Shown piece after piece: positions 1-13,538 of a DNA stretch of 64,000 nucleotides; within the stretch, counting starts at the first letter, position 1, and every line of letters starts with the position of its first letter. This DNA is from Dicaeum eximium (Eukaryota; Chordata; Aves; Passeriformes; Dicaeidae). A program made the translations under genes and the position numbers. The notes under the pieces are model-generated. The model saw nothing but the letters and a program-made list of their open reading frames with translations. It did no database searches and was not told the origin of the DNA. Where the stretch lies: positions 2,338,341-2,402,340 of the forward strand of contig VWZP01001440.1 of the NCBI GenBank assembly GCA_013396995.1, written 5' to 3'.

Positions 1-3000
1 GGCTGCTTGAAGCAATTGCAATATGAATGACAGTAAAACCTAATATTTAATATCATTATTTAGTATCACATATAAACAAAAATAGCTCCTAAAAAACACT
101 TTCTTATTCCAAATTTTTACTGATTTTTGTAGTTTCTACTGATAAAAACTTTTGCGTTTACCTTTAAGCTCTTTGCCCTGGCTGTGATTTTAACAAGAAT
201 GTTTTTTTAATGCAAATAGCATATTATTCACAATTTTTCAGTGTCTTGTGCTTGATTACATTATCAGCTTGCCTTCTGTACTTGCTGTCTTGCTGCTAAT
301 AATGTTACAGATCATATAATGAAGTTAATAATGAAAGCAACTGTGTCACTTTTATCATCTGTACCACCAGTGTACACAAATTAATAGAGACTGCTGCAAT
401 AATTTTGGAGACTTGCTAACCCACCATGTGTGAGAGGCTTAACCCATCAGGTGTGCTACTTTTGGTCATGTTGCACCTTTCCAAGTCCATTTCTTGCCGA
501 GAAAAAAAGAATAATTTTCATACTGTTTCCTAAGGGTCTATCTTTAGATTTTATTAAAATTATTTGGAAAAAATCTATTCAGAGCAAAAATAGTACAAAG
601 ACACATTTTTTTCTCTAATTGTCACAGATTTGAACAATATGTTCTTGCCTACAATTAAAATGCATCACTTTACAAAGCTGTTTACGCAGCACGTGAATTA
701 CTTGGAATAAGTTTCATTATGGTGATTAATATGCATGACACTGCACCACAATATGAAACCTATCGAGTCTGGCTTGTTTATTTTATTGTTGTTGTCGTTC
801 TTTTCATTAGAATGCCATTTAAAAGCAAAACCACCCTCACCAAGATGATCTCTGTGTCTTTCCAGAGGCTCAATCTCAGTTCATATTTCCAAGATGAGAT
901 CATGGTTTTGAAAAGCTAATTTGTATGCATAATACCTTTGTTACATACACTTCATAAAGAGCAGTTGAGTTTACAATATACATGGGAAATAATTTTCAAC
1001 ATTTGGGGTTTTGAGCTTTATGATAGACACCTTAAAAACCTTCAGTTAAGGCTGGCTGAGGATATGTAACCATGGACCTGTGACTTGGGTTTGCATCTGA
1101 ACAGCCCTGACTCCAAGTGCAAAGCAATTTGAGTTGGAACTGCCCGGATTTGCTTCTTTCTTCTCAAAGCCTTGTAGTGCTGTCAGTGCTGCCAAAACCT
1201 TGACACCAATGTGTATTTATATTCTTTTGAGAAACTAGAAGGAATCCAAAGTATGGTATAAAGCATAACATCTAGGGAGTTTCCAGTTGATTTGGGTTTC
1301 TTTTTAAATGTTCCTGTGAGTTCTGGTGAAAAGCACTTCAGTAGCATTATACCATAAAAAAATTCCTCATCAGTCCAGTTTCAATAGATGTAACCTAGTT
1401 AGGTTTCTGTGAAGCTTTTCATATTTTGCTATAAGAAAAAATTATTGACTAAGATTAAAAGGAACAGAAGGCTGGAAAGATGCATGAGAAACTGAAATAC
1501 AACTAAGGAAAACATTGGGCTGAAGGAAGCTTTTTAATTGAGATTCTCATCTTGCTTCATATGCCCATCACACTTTTTGTCGTGACCAGCGTGATAGGCA
1601 ATGCTTTTGAAACGTGTTAATATTTCAAAGGTAAAAAAGATAGCAATAAAGAGTAAGGATCCAGGTACTGTACAGAATTTGATAAGTGATCTTGAGGTCC
1701 TGAAGTAATGGAAAGAGAAAGTCATGCATGCCAGAACTAATAAAAAATTTTGGGCAGTATTTAGCACTAGGAGGGGTTTTTTATGCATTTGGTGTTTTGC
1801 TCAGTCATGGTATGACACACCTATAGAAAAAAAGAGGATATCATTCTACTGTGTCTCAGTCAAAGTGCTTACAACAGAAATAACAAAGTATTAGCAGAGA
1901 TAGGCAAAGTCTGTACTGTTCCTAATTCCTGTATTGGGGTTCTGTGACAACTGGGGGCTACTGTTTCTGTGGGAAACTGCTTTAATCTTCTCTGATGTCC
2001 GTCAGAGTGAATGCCAGATGGCTCCAAGGTGGACCTGCTGATGGCCAGGGTCTGTCCCTATCTCAAACCACAAGGTTTTGGTTTTATTTTCCCTCCTCTG
2101 TTCAGCTGAGAAGAGCAGTGGCTTTGGTGGGCATTCTGTGTCCAGCTACAGCCAGCACGCCACAATTCCTTATATACTTTTCTACTCACTTGTGTAAGAG
2201 AATGATTTGAAATTGAAACAAGTGCAGAGAAAAATAAAGGAATTAGAGATTATTATAAAGGAGAATTAAAGGTTTTTTTGTTTTTGGGTTTTTTTTTTAA
2301 CCTAATAAACTCAAGTCTTTTCCTCCTCTCTCTAATTTTCTCAAGAGGGAACCTGAAGGAAGGGTATCAGATAAAGGGCAAGATGGAAAAAGAATAAAGT
2401 ACATATAAGTGAATTATGTTGGAATTATATATACAGACCCCATATTTTCAGAGCTGTGATTTGGTATCCTGTATCAAATGATGAGAAAACTGCCTATGTA
2501 AGCACAGATCAGCATGCTACATTAAGGGCAGGATTTAAATGAGGTGCCAAACCTTAACAGGACTTTGATAGCCTGTGGAGGGCTTGGTGGCTCACTGAAT
2601 CCTGCCTAGCCTTACACTTGGCTCTCTCCCCAGCTGGGTGTCATGCTGTGAATGTGACTTTCTCTTGCAAACTTTCATATTTAACAGTCCATCCTACCAT
2701 CAAAATGAGATGTGAAAAGGGATATTTCCACTACGGATTGTTGCCTTGTAAAATTTTGTGCTTCTGAATTAAACAGAAAAGATTGCTTTTGATAGAGCAA
2801 GTTCCAAAGAAATCATAAGTAGGTTTTTGTTTCTTTTGGTTTTGATTTCTCCTTAGAAAAACAGTCGAGGGAGTAGAGTGTTCTTAAGGATAAAGATAAA
2901 TAAAGAGTATTATTAAGGATAAAGAAAAATAAAGGAATTGAGGCATAGAAATGACACAGCTAGCACTATCTTTGTCTATAAATGGTGCCCTGGGTTGCAT

Positions 3001-6000
3001 AACAGCTCCTTAAGGCCCTAGGTATCCAAAGGGGAAAGATCACTCTGCCCAGCAGGAGGTAGATGTGGTGATTTGTATTTCTTTTCCTCAATGGCATAGT
3101 TAAGCTCTGGTACACGTCCACTGATGTACAAGAAAGGTGAACTGTCAGGGTGCTGTGACTCACTAGAAATATCTGGTGTCAAATCTTGTAAGACTAAATA
3201 ACATAGAATGTATTAGAGGCTAATAAACAGCCATTAACCACCCAGCATTCAGATTTACCAATTACCACACTGTTCTAGGCCAGGGACCTGCTTGCTGTGG
3301 CTGACAACATCACATTAATGAATCTCAAGTCTTAACCTCCTTGAATTCATGAATAACAATTTGACTCCATGTAACTTGATTACTATGAAATGGAAACTTT
3401 AGTTGAGTCTAAACAGTGGTTATGAGGTTGAGATGAGAGAAAGACAACCCTACTCCATCACTGGTAATTTAAACTCATATGAAACCAAGCACCTGTCACA
3501 GTGATAAATGGGTTTTCTTGTTATCTTGCTGTCGGTATCATTTCCCAGTCAGATTACTATCAAACACCCAGACAACACTGTGCAAACCAAGGTACAATTG
3601 TCTTCATTTTATTTCTCTTCCAGAGAAACGGGTAAAGGTTACAAGATGCTTATAAATGTGATTGATTTCATTTTGTTTGAGTCATTCCCAGAACACAGTT
3701 TAATTTACTTGTATATGCAAATGTAAGGTCTTTATAGGCACCACAGAAGAGAGAGCTGCTCATTGTTTACTGATGCCAAGCTGAAGCTGCAACCACCCTG
3801 AATCAGGAGGTGCCCCTGTGGCTTACAACTTTCAAACTCCCTTTCACTGTGTATGATTAAGAGAAATAAATTTTTGAATCTGTTTTGCTTTAGATTAGTG
3901 CCTCAAAAATTAAAGTGTCCTCAGCCTGAGGAATGAGACTGAAAGTATAATGTGGACAAGCTCCTTCCTTGCAACTCCAGTGTGTTTTTCTTCCAGGCAC
4001 ATTTTTTTTTTTTCTCGACTCAATTTTTTTGGTAAGGTTTTTTCTTGTTTTAATCTTTTGCAGAAAAGATGTAGAAAAATAAAGAAAGAAGGAAGGAGAA
4101 AACCTCCAATATTTAAAAATATTAAGTTTGGGAGAATTGTCTGTTAAAGGACATGTCTGAATAGACAATCACTGTGCTCATTTCTCAATGTAGAAACTGT
4201 GCACAAGCTGTCACCTGGTATCTGTATGAATAAAGATCTAGCTGATAGGTTTAGGATTAGCTCCATAATATTGCAAAGTATTTTTATTCTTTTACAACTT
4301 CTGTGCCATCCATCCAACAAGATCATAGTAAATTTTCATTCTCTTTTGCTGGGCTGTGGTTCTAAAATATATATTTGAATGTTTATGGATTTTCCTGGAA
4401 GTTGCACAGAATAGCTTGTAAACACAGAATGAGCCATGAGCCATAACCTCCAGAGGTTAGAGTAATATTATGGATTTCTTTTAAGTTGTAGCTGATTTTC
4501 TCTCTTTTAAAGAAAACTTGAAGCAAGCAGAAAACTCAGATTCTTTCTACCTGTTGCTTTTCTGTAGTCTCTCCCTAGAATGATGCACGTGCAGACTGTA
4601 GGTTGGTTGTTCCCTGTTGAAACTGTCTCTGTGTAGAAAAAAATATTTATATTACTTGATTGTGAAACAGGAGGTGAGAGGAGCTACAAATTTTGCCTGA
4701 CAATTAGCAGTTTTCACTCGTTTCGTGAGAAAGGAGCCTGCTTTTAGAAGATGCTAAAACAAGGGGTGCTGCATTTTAGCTGCTAGTAAAAGTACCAGTC
4801 CTGGAGAAAGGAATAGAAGGATCCTTTTTAAGAGTGGCTACAGGGTTGTTTGTACTTTGAAAACAAATCCAATCCTGTGTCCTCAGGACAGACTCCTGTG
4901 AGGGGCAGAGCCCAAGGCTGGGGAAGTGCTGGCCCTGCTTTCCAGCAGCTGGCAGAGCTGTCCTGCTGCACTGGGGCAGGCGCGAGAAAAACGCAGCAGC
5001 AAAAGTCAGAAGTGGAATGGGGAAGTGATGCTGTAACAACATGGCAATTGTCAAAATGTTCCACTGCAGAATTTCTCTGAGATGTGAAATCGAGTCCTGT
5101 CAGACAGAGCAGAGAATAGAAACCACTTCTTGGGTGAGCCCTCATCTGTTAAGTCTCTGTGTATCCAGGGCAAGTACGTTGATACTTCCTCCTCCAGTTA
5201 AGTGTGGAAAGAAAGGGCTGAAGTGTGCTAAGCTCTTTAAAAAAAAAAAGATCTTGCAAACCAACATTTCAGGAGCATATTTCAGGTTTCTTTCTTACAG
5301 GAAGGGGGATAAAAGTTGGTTTTGTCTTTGCTGCTGCCTGCTTTGGATACAACCTGAGCATCTGAATTTTCTTTCAGTTCTGTGCAAGGGTTCAATCCCA
5401 GGTTCCCAGTCTTAAGCTATTATTGCACTTCTCATTAGGTCATTAGTGAAATCTTTCATTTGATTAAAACTGTGTGCTTTATGATGCTGTATAAGTCATC
5501 ATAAAGAATAAAATCCTTAGGATTCTTATCTGTTTCCTCAAGTTCCCCCTTTATCAACGGCCAGGCAAAAGAGTCCATGACTCTTTGGGATGTAAGAATG
5601 GAACATAGCTGGAAATGTGTAATGTTTTGTATTTCTTTAAGTTGAATGTCATCTTTTCTTCAAAGAAGGCTGAAAAGGCAAGGAAGAAAAATACAATTTA
5701 TCCACTATATTGACATTTGGGTTTGGAAAGTACAAAATTACGTGAGCTGCCCGTACTATTAATATTAATAAAGTTTTAAAAAATCCTCTCACAAGGGCTT
5801 TGTGTTAATCTTACATGATTCAGCTCCTGGCTGCATAATGAAGATCTTACATATTTAATAAGCAAATTGAAGCAGTCCCAAATGAGTGAACAACATAGCT
5901 CTGTAAAAAAGAAATGGAGGGGAGGGGGAATTCTTGTTGGATGAGGTGGCTGAAAAAACACCAATCTACTGGCATTTTTATGTCTCCTATCAAATGCCAT

Positions 6001-9000
6001 TGTGAATTGGAAATGGAATGTCTGAAAAAAATAAGAAGCAGCAAGATTCTACATAACCTGATAAATGTAACTCCATTGTTTCCTCGAAATCATATTTAAA
6101 ACGTCATCACTCTACATGTGAAAATACCATGGCAGTTATTCTATTGCTCTTTCAATTTGGAATAGGCACTTGAATATAATCAAAGAGAAATAGCTGATAT
6201 TCTATAATTAAAAGTAGATTTTGATTCACAGTGGGGAAGATGATAAGAATGGATTCTTCCATGCCACTGATGTAGACATGCATCTTACTCAGGAATGAAA
6301 GAAACTGTCTGGAGGATGAAAGGAAAATATGATTAAATTAAAATGTCTGGGGTATAAAAATGTGCATGTGAAAAGAACTGAAAAATTCCCCCTTCTTGTG
6401 GTGTTCTACAAGTAACTCCTTTGGGTAAAGTCTTTGCCATAGCAACAGATAAAACCTTTATGAGGTGCAAAGTTTTGCTAAGAAAATGAAGGCTTTCCAT
6501 TCCAGTTCAGTTGATGTCTTGAAATGATAATAAGTCTGGCATAAGATTATCATCAGTTTAAAGATGCATTTTTAAACACTGTAACAACAAAGAGTCTGTG
6601 GTTCTTTTTCAAAGTAAGATACACATATGTACCATATCTCCTGCTGGAGATGGAGAGGAGAAATCAGAGCTCAAATGAACTGTGGCTGTGCCCACTGTCC
6701 TGTTACCTGTTCTTTCTCTTTCATGTTTCATAATTTTTGATATCTTCTTTGCTATCTTTGCTTTTAGCCTCTCTATGTCTTGTACATTTTATATTTTTCA
6801 CTTTTTTACTAATAGTTACAAATACAAGGTAGCATTGGGAAAGATCTTAACATTAGGGTGTAACATTTCCTTGTACTTCTGCTGGCTCAGTCCTTTGCAT
6901 TACACCCCTTTCTACCTCTCACTGTATTGTCTCTTTCTTCCATGGAAAATCAGAGATCCAGGCCTTCCCTCATGCCTGTCCTTGATTTTGTTTTTCAGTC
7001 AGCAACAGCTCTCCATGACACCTGCTCCTTCAATAGGCTTTTGCTTCTGTTCATGGTGAGGGTCTCAGTGCCTTTTTTTTTTGCAGGATTTCAGCTCTTG
7101 CACGCTCTCAATATTGCCTCTCTGGATAGTCTAAAATTTAAATTGTCTCATTATGTGCATTCTTATGAAGGCTCCTAAAAGCACAGCTACCAAGGTTTTC
7201 ATTATGCCATCATCCTCTTCACTGAAGGACCCCTGGCTCTTCACAAGATACAGGCAGCTATCTCAGAGGATTAGGGTGAGTCATGAGAGCATCATCTGAT
7301 TGTCTGACAGTGCTGGGACTTTCTTGGCATTTGTGCTTTTGGAATTTAAACAGTGTCAATTATACCTTCACATGGAGCTTTTCCTCAAACTATGCCAAAA
7401 AACACTGATTTATCTTGCCTTTTTGCCTCTGCATCAGTTAGCACAGTGGAAATTCTCTGAACACTTTGACATCCCCTCCCCACCCACCCATCCTCCATTT
7501 TTTGTGCCCTGGGCTTCCTAGTTATTTCCCTTCTTTTGTCTCTTTTTCATTCCTCCTTGCATGAGGGATCTGTCCTGACACTGTGGGACTGGGATTGCAA
7601 GATTAGAATGGAAATGTGTGAAATGGAAACCTCTGTCTATCACTTTGCAATCAGCACCTGCACCGCTCTTTCCTGGCTGCTATCAAAACTCTGAGTTACG
7701 CTTTTATCTGCTGGTTTGCTTTTATTTTCATTTTTATCATGAGCTGGGTCTTTGAGAGCTTTTTGAAATCTGGAAGGGCAGCTGAGTTTCCTCATCCTTA
7801 TCTTTGTCTTGAACAGAGCTGCTCGAGGTCTCGGCAGTGTGGGAGTAGAGAAGGCTGAGCTGGGGGTCAGAAGCCAGGGCTGTGTTTTTGCACTGGGTCA
7901 GCAATGGGGTGTGATCTGAGGAGGATTCCTCCTCTCTGTCTGTGGGAACTCTGGGGAGAGCAAGGCAAAATGGGGGTGAGCCACCCCCACCTTGGGGGTC
8001 ATCTCATTACCCCAGTCCTTGCATCCCATTGTGGCTGAGGCCTGAACTGCAGTGCTACCCCAGTCTCAAACTGTTCTGCAGAAAGGAGAGCCTACCTCAA
8101 AAGTAAAATAAAATTGCAAAAGTGAAAAAGGATGTTTTTAACAAAAAACTTTCAGCCATCCCAACTCAAGACTTTTCTTCCTTGCAAGTGTCAAAATATT
8201 CTATATGCTCTTTCTTTTCCTAAAAACCTTGAGTTATGTGATTTAACTTACTTTTCAGAGTAATTTTGGTATTAAAGCACCTAGTTTACTGCCTCTGGCA
8301 CTTCATTCAAAGAGAGGAGGTAGAAAGAAAAGTGAAAGCCAAATCAATTATATGGGGGAAAATCAGTCTTTCCTTTAGAAAGCCAATTTTTTTATTAATC
8401 GGTGTATGATTTATTTTCCTCTAGCTGGTGTGTAACAGTGGGGAGAGTAAGGATGTTGATTCCTGGATCTTTTTGTCCTTCTGGTTCAGTGCAGACAAAT
8501 GCTCTTTATTACACACCTGCTTCCACATGTGGCTGCCTCTTTCTTTCAGTGTGTACATTGTTTTTGTTGGATGATTTGGACTGCATTGGGATTTGTATTG
8601 TTATATATATTAATAATCTGACTTTGAATTGATAATTATTTTTTCAAGCAATTAGATTACTTTCCAAGCATTCTATGTGCATTACAACCTCCCTGAATTA
8701 TGAAGATCACAAAACTGCCTTTTGAATTCAGCACAATTTTGAATGAACTGGAATCTGCTGATGTCTCAGTGCAGTAAATCTTCCTATCTTCCCCCTTTCC
8801 ATTTCTCACTGAAGCTCAGAGCTCTGAAAAAGGGCCTTATCTTCCCCCTTCCTGTAGGCAATTCCCAGAAACAAAGCAAGGTAAGGAAAATACACACCTA
8901 CAGGTGCTCATTCAATGAAAATGTCAAGGCTGTTCGGAATTTTGTTTTCTACAGCAATTAGAGGCCCTGCATGTTAAACAGAAACTTCACCGCCCAATCT

Positions 9001-10348
9001 TCTGCTTTCTCAGCATTGCACTCTATGTAGATTCCAAAATCCAGCGTCTTCCAGGAAATCTAGTTTGACAGTGAACAACAAGGATGAACTGTGAAAGTTC
9101 AGAATCCAGACTGCTGCTGTTGCTATTTTCAAAGTCCTCAAGGTGATTTATTTGGGCACTTAAGCAAGTAGAAACAGCTCTCAGTCCTGTTTAAAATGAG
9201 TCACAGAGAGGTGCAATGAGCACACATTGGCACAGACTGGCCATGCCTGGGCTCCCAAAACTGAGCTGGGTCACCCTGGGCTGCGATCCTCCAACACTAA
9301 GGAAAGCTAAATGGTGACAAGGCCTCCTGTCCATGGCTAGGCAGAATTCTTTGGAAGCACTAGGATCTGAAGCCAGGTCTCTCCAGTCTCAGGACACTAC
9401 TTTTATTTCTATTTCTCCTTCTGCATACATCCTCCTAGGCCTTATGAAACTACTCATTATCTGTAGTAGAGAGACAGATAATGGCTATCTTTACTCATTA
9501 GCTGTATCATTATCTGGCCAGAGCTGCAGCTAATGGCCAAAACACTTTCACTGCAGTTTGTCTTTAACCACACCAGTTTGGCAGTGTTTATGCAGTGGTC
9601 ACTGCAGCAACTTCATAGCAGCATTTGGTGTTTAGCAAGCTCTGAGCAGAGCTCAGCCCTGACCAAGATGTTCAGCAAAAAGGAGAAATTCCCATGGCAC
9701 TTGCCCTCCTGTGCAGCATGTCTGACATCACCAATGCAATACCTTCAGCTTACTCAGTTACCCAAAGGTACAGTATATCTTTTTGAATAATGCTTGTGAG
9801 TTCATCACTTTTTACATGGTGCTGAAGTATAGCTACCTACAAGGCTCTGAGTTTTGATATCTGGGTCTTAGAAGTAGCAGAACTGGAAATGCATGGGTTT
9901 GTATATTTATTTAATTTTCACTAAGCAGTGGTTTAATATGAGTGATAACCTTGTATTTTCTGTTCCAGATGAATTCTTCATGAGCATCAGATAATGAAGA
10001 GTTAATCAAAAAACAGCCAGAAGTAAATCCCCTATTATTCAGGTACCTCAATTGGTGTCTCATCCCAAAGGATTGCTAATCCCAGTGGTCAGATTAAACT
10101 GAAAATCTAAGTGTCCTCTACATCATCAGGCCTTTGAGATTTTTTGGCTTTGTTTTCATTTGCTTTTGCTCCACATTTTCCAATATCGTTCAGGAAAGTG
10201 AAGAAAAGACAGAGTTAATTTTGTCTCTCAAATGAAAATCCCTCAGCACTGACAAAACCTGCTCTGCTTATGCCAGGTCTCTAACAGCCTGAAAATCAAA
10301 TTAGTCCCAGAATTATTGCAGACACTGTTTTCTGTCAACAACCTGGGG
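1..10348. other. Gene-free AT-rich DNA
   Basis: No exon, RNA gene or recognisable transposon was found. Contents are the tandem duplication at 2884, a T-run near 4001, a mildly GC-rich patch at 4850-5000 with a GGCGCGAG...ACGC CpG trio, a 10-bp hairpin at 5477-5506 and a GC hairpin at 7971-7989. Open frames of 60-125 codons are low-complexity and unrecognised. Confidence 0.7.
2884..2941. repeat. 29-bp imperfect tandem duplication
   Basis: TTAAGGATAAAGATAAATAAAG (from 2884) recurs 29 bases later as TTAAGGATAAAGAAAAATAAAG (from 2913). Confidence 0.75.
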
Positions 10349-10378
10349 AAAAACAAACAAACAAACAAACAAAAAAAA
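10349..10378. repeat. (AAAC)n microsatellite
   Basis: Five AAAC/CAAA units pass into an A-run. Confidence 0.9.
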
Positions 10379-11069
10379 CCAAAGCAACAAAACCCGAAAC
10401 AAAGAGAAAAAGTTTTCTGCAGAAATCTCAGTAAGAGTCATCCTTCCCAATCCATTAGAAGTGTTTTGCTCCAGCTCTGGTGTTCCTTGCTGCCAAGTGG
10501 CTGGAAACAGGGGCTGCAAAAAATGTTTTAAAAAGTCATTTGAAAGGGAGCAGAGAGATTGCATGCCAACTTGAAAGCATGACAGCAAGAAATCTCTGAA
10601 CTTGCTTTGCCAGTGATGAGAAAAACCTCACCAGATTCACTCTAGGTTGAGCTCACTGGGGTGGAGGAGGGGGGTTTAATCTCAGTATTTGTTAGTTTCT
10701 CAGAGTAGTGGTTTGTGCCACTGATGGCATTTTTTCACAGTCAAGATGAATGCCAGTGCTACCTTAGCTATGGCCACTCTTCTTGAATGTAAGAGTAGAT
10801 ACAGTAGGTCAGATTAAAAAAAAATTCCTCTAGCCAAGCCTCTAGCTTTAGACAAGCAAATGTCTAAAGTAGATTAAGAACAGCACAAGCATATATGACT
10901 CTTCCCCCAGGGCACTCTGAAATGCCATGTCAATAATAATAGTTGATGGGTTCTCTGTTTTGAACTTAGTTACTCTGTTGTTCAATGCATATCAACTGTT
11001 AGCATCTACAGCATCCTCTGGGTTTATGTTCTGTGAGTCTCCTATATCCTAAGGGACAGAAAATTCCTG

Positions 11070-11106
11070 GTTTTCCTGTTTGTTTTATTTTCCTGTTTGT
11101 TTTTAG
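11070..11106. repeat. Short tandem duplication
   Basis: TTTTCCTGTTTGTTTTA is followed directly by TTTTCCTGTTTGTTTTTA. Confidence 0.75.
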
Positions 11107-13518
11107 CTTGCCAACAAGAAGCTTCACATAGCATACCCTATATCTTATACTCACAGAAAGATGAACAATGTGTTCCCATCCTAACTCCCCATACTCTTCA
11201 CAGCCCTCATGTTTTCAATGTCTCTCCTCAGCCACAGGAATTTCTGTATATTTGCTGAGCATTGCTGCTCCTCTCTGAACTTTTTCCAGTTCCAATATGT
11301 GCTTGGAAATCAGTGGCAGAATGGGATGTCTGCTGCACAGTCCCTGTTTTTAGCAGAGGCTTTTGCAGCATGTTACTGCTGATGGATTTGTGCAGTCATT
11401 ACCGCTAAAGCTTGAGGCTGTCAGCAGCAGCAGGTGAGCAATTTCAATTTTAAAGAGTTTTTCTTTTCTCTCCTCCCTAATATTGCTAAGCCAACTCATC
11501 ATATCAAGCTGCTTTTTTTTTTTTTTGCTTCCAAGTTGTAAATGTAATCTTGCCAATGTACAGTTACTACTTCCCAGTGGGCAGGTAATGCAGGCATTGT
11601 GAATCAATTCAGACCTTAGGTTTTTGTCTTGTTGTGGGAGAAAGGGAAAGACAAAACACCAGAAAGAAAAAAAAAAAAAGACCAAATCTGTGAACAATAA
11701 TTTAAAATCAAGCAAGAACCTAAGAGAAACATTTGTCAAACCTCACTTTTCCTTCTTAAGTTACTAGGCAAGGTTTCTATAAGCTACTTCTAACTAATCA
11801 GAGAGGATATAAAGAAATAGAACTTCTAAGTACGGATAAATTTTGTAATTTTATATTGTCACTCCCTCTAGACATTTTACCTATTTTCATTGTATCATGT
11901 TGAAAGGAAAATGTTTGTTTTGATCTCAGCCTTTTTCAGCCCAGTGTGCAGCTTGTTTTTGAGATAGTACTTAATGTCTTCCAAGAAATCCTGTTGAGGG
12001 TTTTCAAATGCCTCTTGTTTGCAGACAATAGAAAATAGAAGTGGGTGGAGAAAAGATAGAAATGAGCTGAAGGTGATGAAAATGTTTCTAAGAAGAAAGT
12101 AGCTAAAACTACAGAGGAATATAGAAATTTACACTCTGGGTCAATTAAAATTGGACAGTACAATATATCCATTGGAATATGAATTTGTGCTGGACTTGAG
12201 GGGTAGATTAAATAGTCTGGTTGGATTTGTGGATGACATTTTCAAAGCAGTCATCCTGTTCTTTCTGTTTAAGTGATAATAGTGTTCAGCCAGCATTCAG
12301 CACATTTTGAATATCCTAGGTTTTGGCTCTCTGGTTTTATAAGCTGAATCTTCAGTTCTTTATCAAAAGAAAATACCCTGCAACTCAAAGACAAATTTTC
12401 CTGAAATTAAATGTTTTTTTCAGGCTCCAGGCTGCTAAAATGCAGTCTTATTTTGTAGTATTTTAGATTAAAAAGCCTATCAAGGCTTGTTTTTGCAGCA
12501 CCTTGGATCTGTTGAGTCTTTTTTACAATCAACTGGCTCATTCCCTCACAGGTCCTTTTGTATTATCAGCTTTTGGGGTAATACTATCCTGATAAATCCA
12601 TCACTACCACAGTTGTGGATCCCCATCTTTGTTATGTTTAACTCTGATAGTAGAAGAGTAGAAAACCTATACTTAAAACCTCCCAGTTTGATCAGCCTTG
12701 GGAAGAGGTAACTAAAAACCTTACAAAGACTCACTGATTTTCTTTGAGGAACATATGGGAACCATCAGCATGTGCTGTATCCATGCATCCTCCAGTGCAA
12801 AGCAGGTCTGAGTTGAACACATTCCACAGTGTTTCCTGACCCTGACAAACTGCAGCTGCAATTGCTCCTCTTGGGCTAAACATGTAGCCTGAGCCAATTG
12901 TAGCACCCACAATTTTGAAGACAACTTTTCTGGAGTTCCAGGCTGAGCTAGATATCTCCAGAGATCCCTTTCAGCCCAAGTTTCCCTATGACTGTGATTC
13001 TGGAAGTGACAGTACCTTCAACCATGTCCTCAGCTCCTGTAGGGATTCACTGAAATTATTGTAGATCTGAAGTTCTAAAAGCATCAAAGGACTGCTCTGG
13101 GTACTGACTTGTGGTTTTTTCGAGGACAGGGCACTGAGAAGACATAATAATGTTTGAGGCACACTTTTACTTTCCCAGCACGTGCTCCAGGCTCCTGCCA
13201 GTCCCAGAGGATCCCACTATTTCCATGTTTCTGCAGACTTTTCTCTTGAGTAGAACCACCTATAGATTTCCTGCAATATTCCTCTCAGGTTTACATCTTG
13301 TTGTCACAGCTCTGGCTAAAAAAAAAAAGATCACAGTAAAGTTTGATGGAGCTAAAATATGTACGATTTCTTAGACAGGTTTCAGGTCACTGAGAATTAG
13401 CAAAAAACAGCAATCAAGTGTGAATGGCTGGAGCTGCAGTCCAATAGATAACACATTTCAACTTGTAAACAATCTAATAACAAGGCTTAAATTAAAACCA
13501 CATTCAGCCCTGTACTGC

Positions 13519-13538
13519 TTTTTTTTTTTTTTTTTTTT
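13519..13538. repeat. Poly-T tract (T20)
   Basis: TGC-T20-CTCC. Similar shorter tracts are A17 at 19321-19337, T19 at 20259-20277, T15 at 24467-24481 and T15 at 57931-57945. None is next to a recognisable retrocopy. Confidence 0.9.

Noticed and set aside
210..217. Octamer ATGCAAAT (also at 3714, 36810, 63232)
   Set aside because: An 8-mer of this AT content is expected several times by chance in 64 kb, and no supporting cluster was seen.
5386..5410. GGTTCAATCCC resembling a tRNA B-box
   Set aside because: No A-box at the right distance and no cloverleaf arms pair around it.
4776..5415. Overlapping open frames of 76-124 codons on both strands
   Set aside because: All frames are open because the patch is GC-richer and stop-poor; the translations have no domain and no consistent frame.
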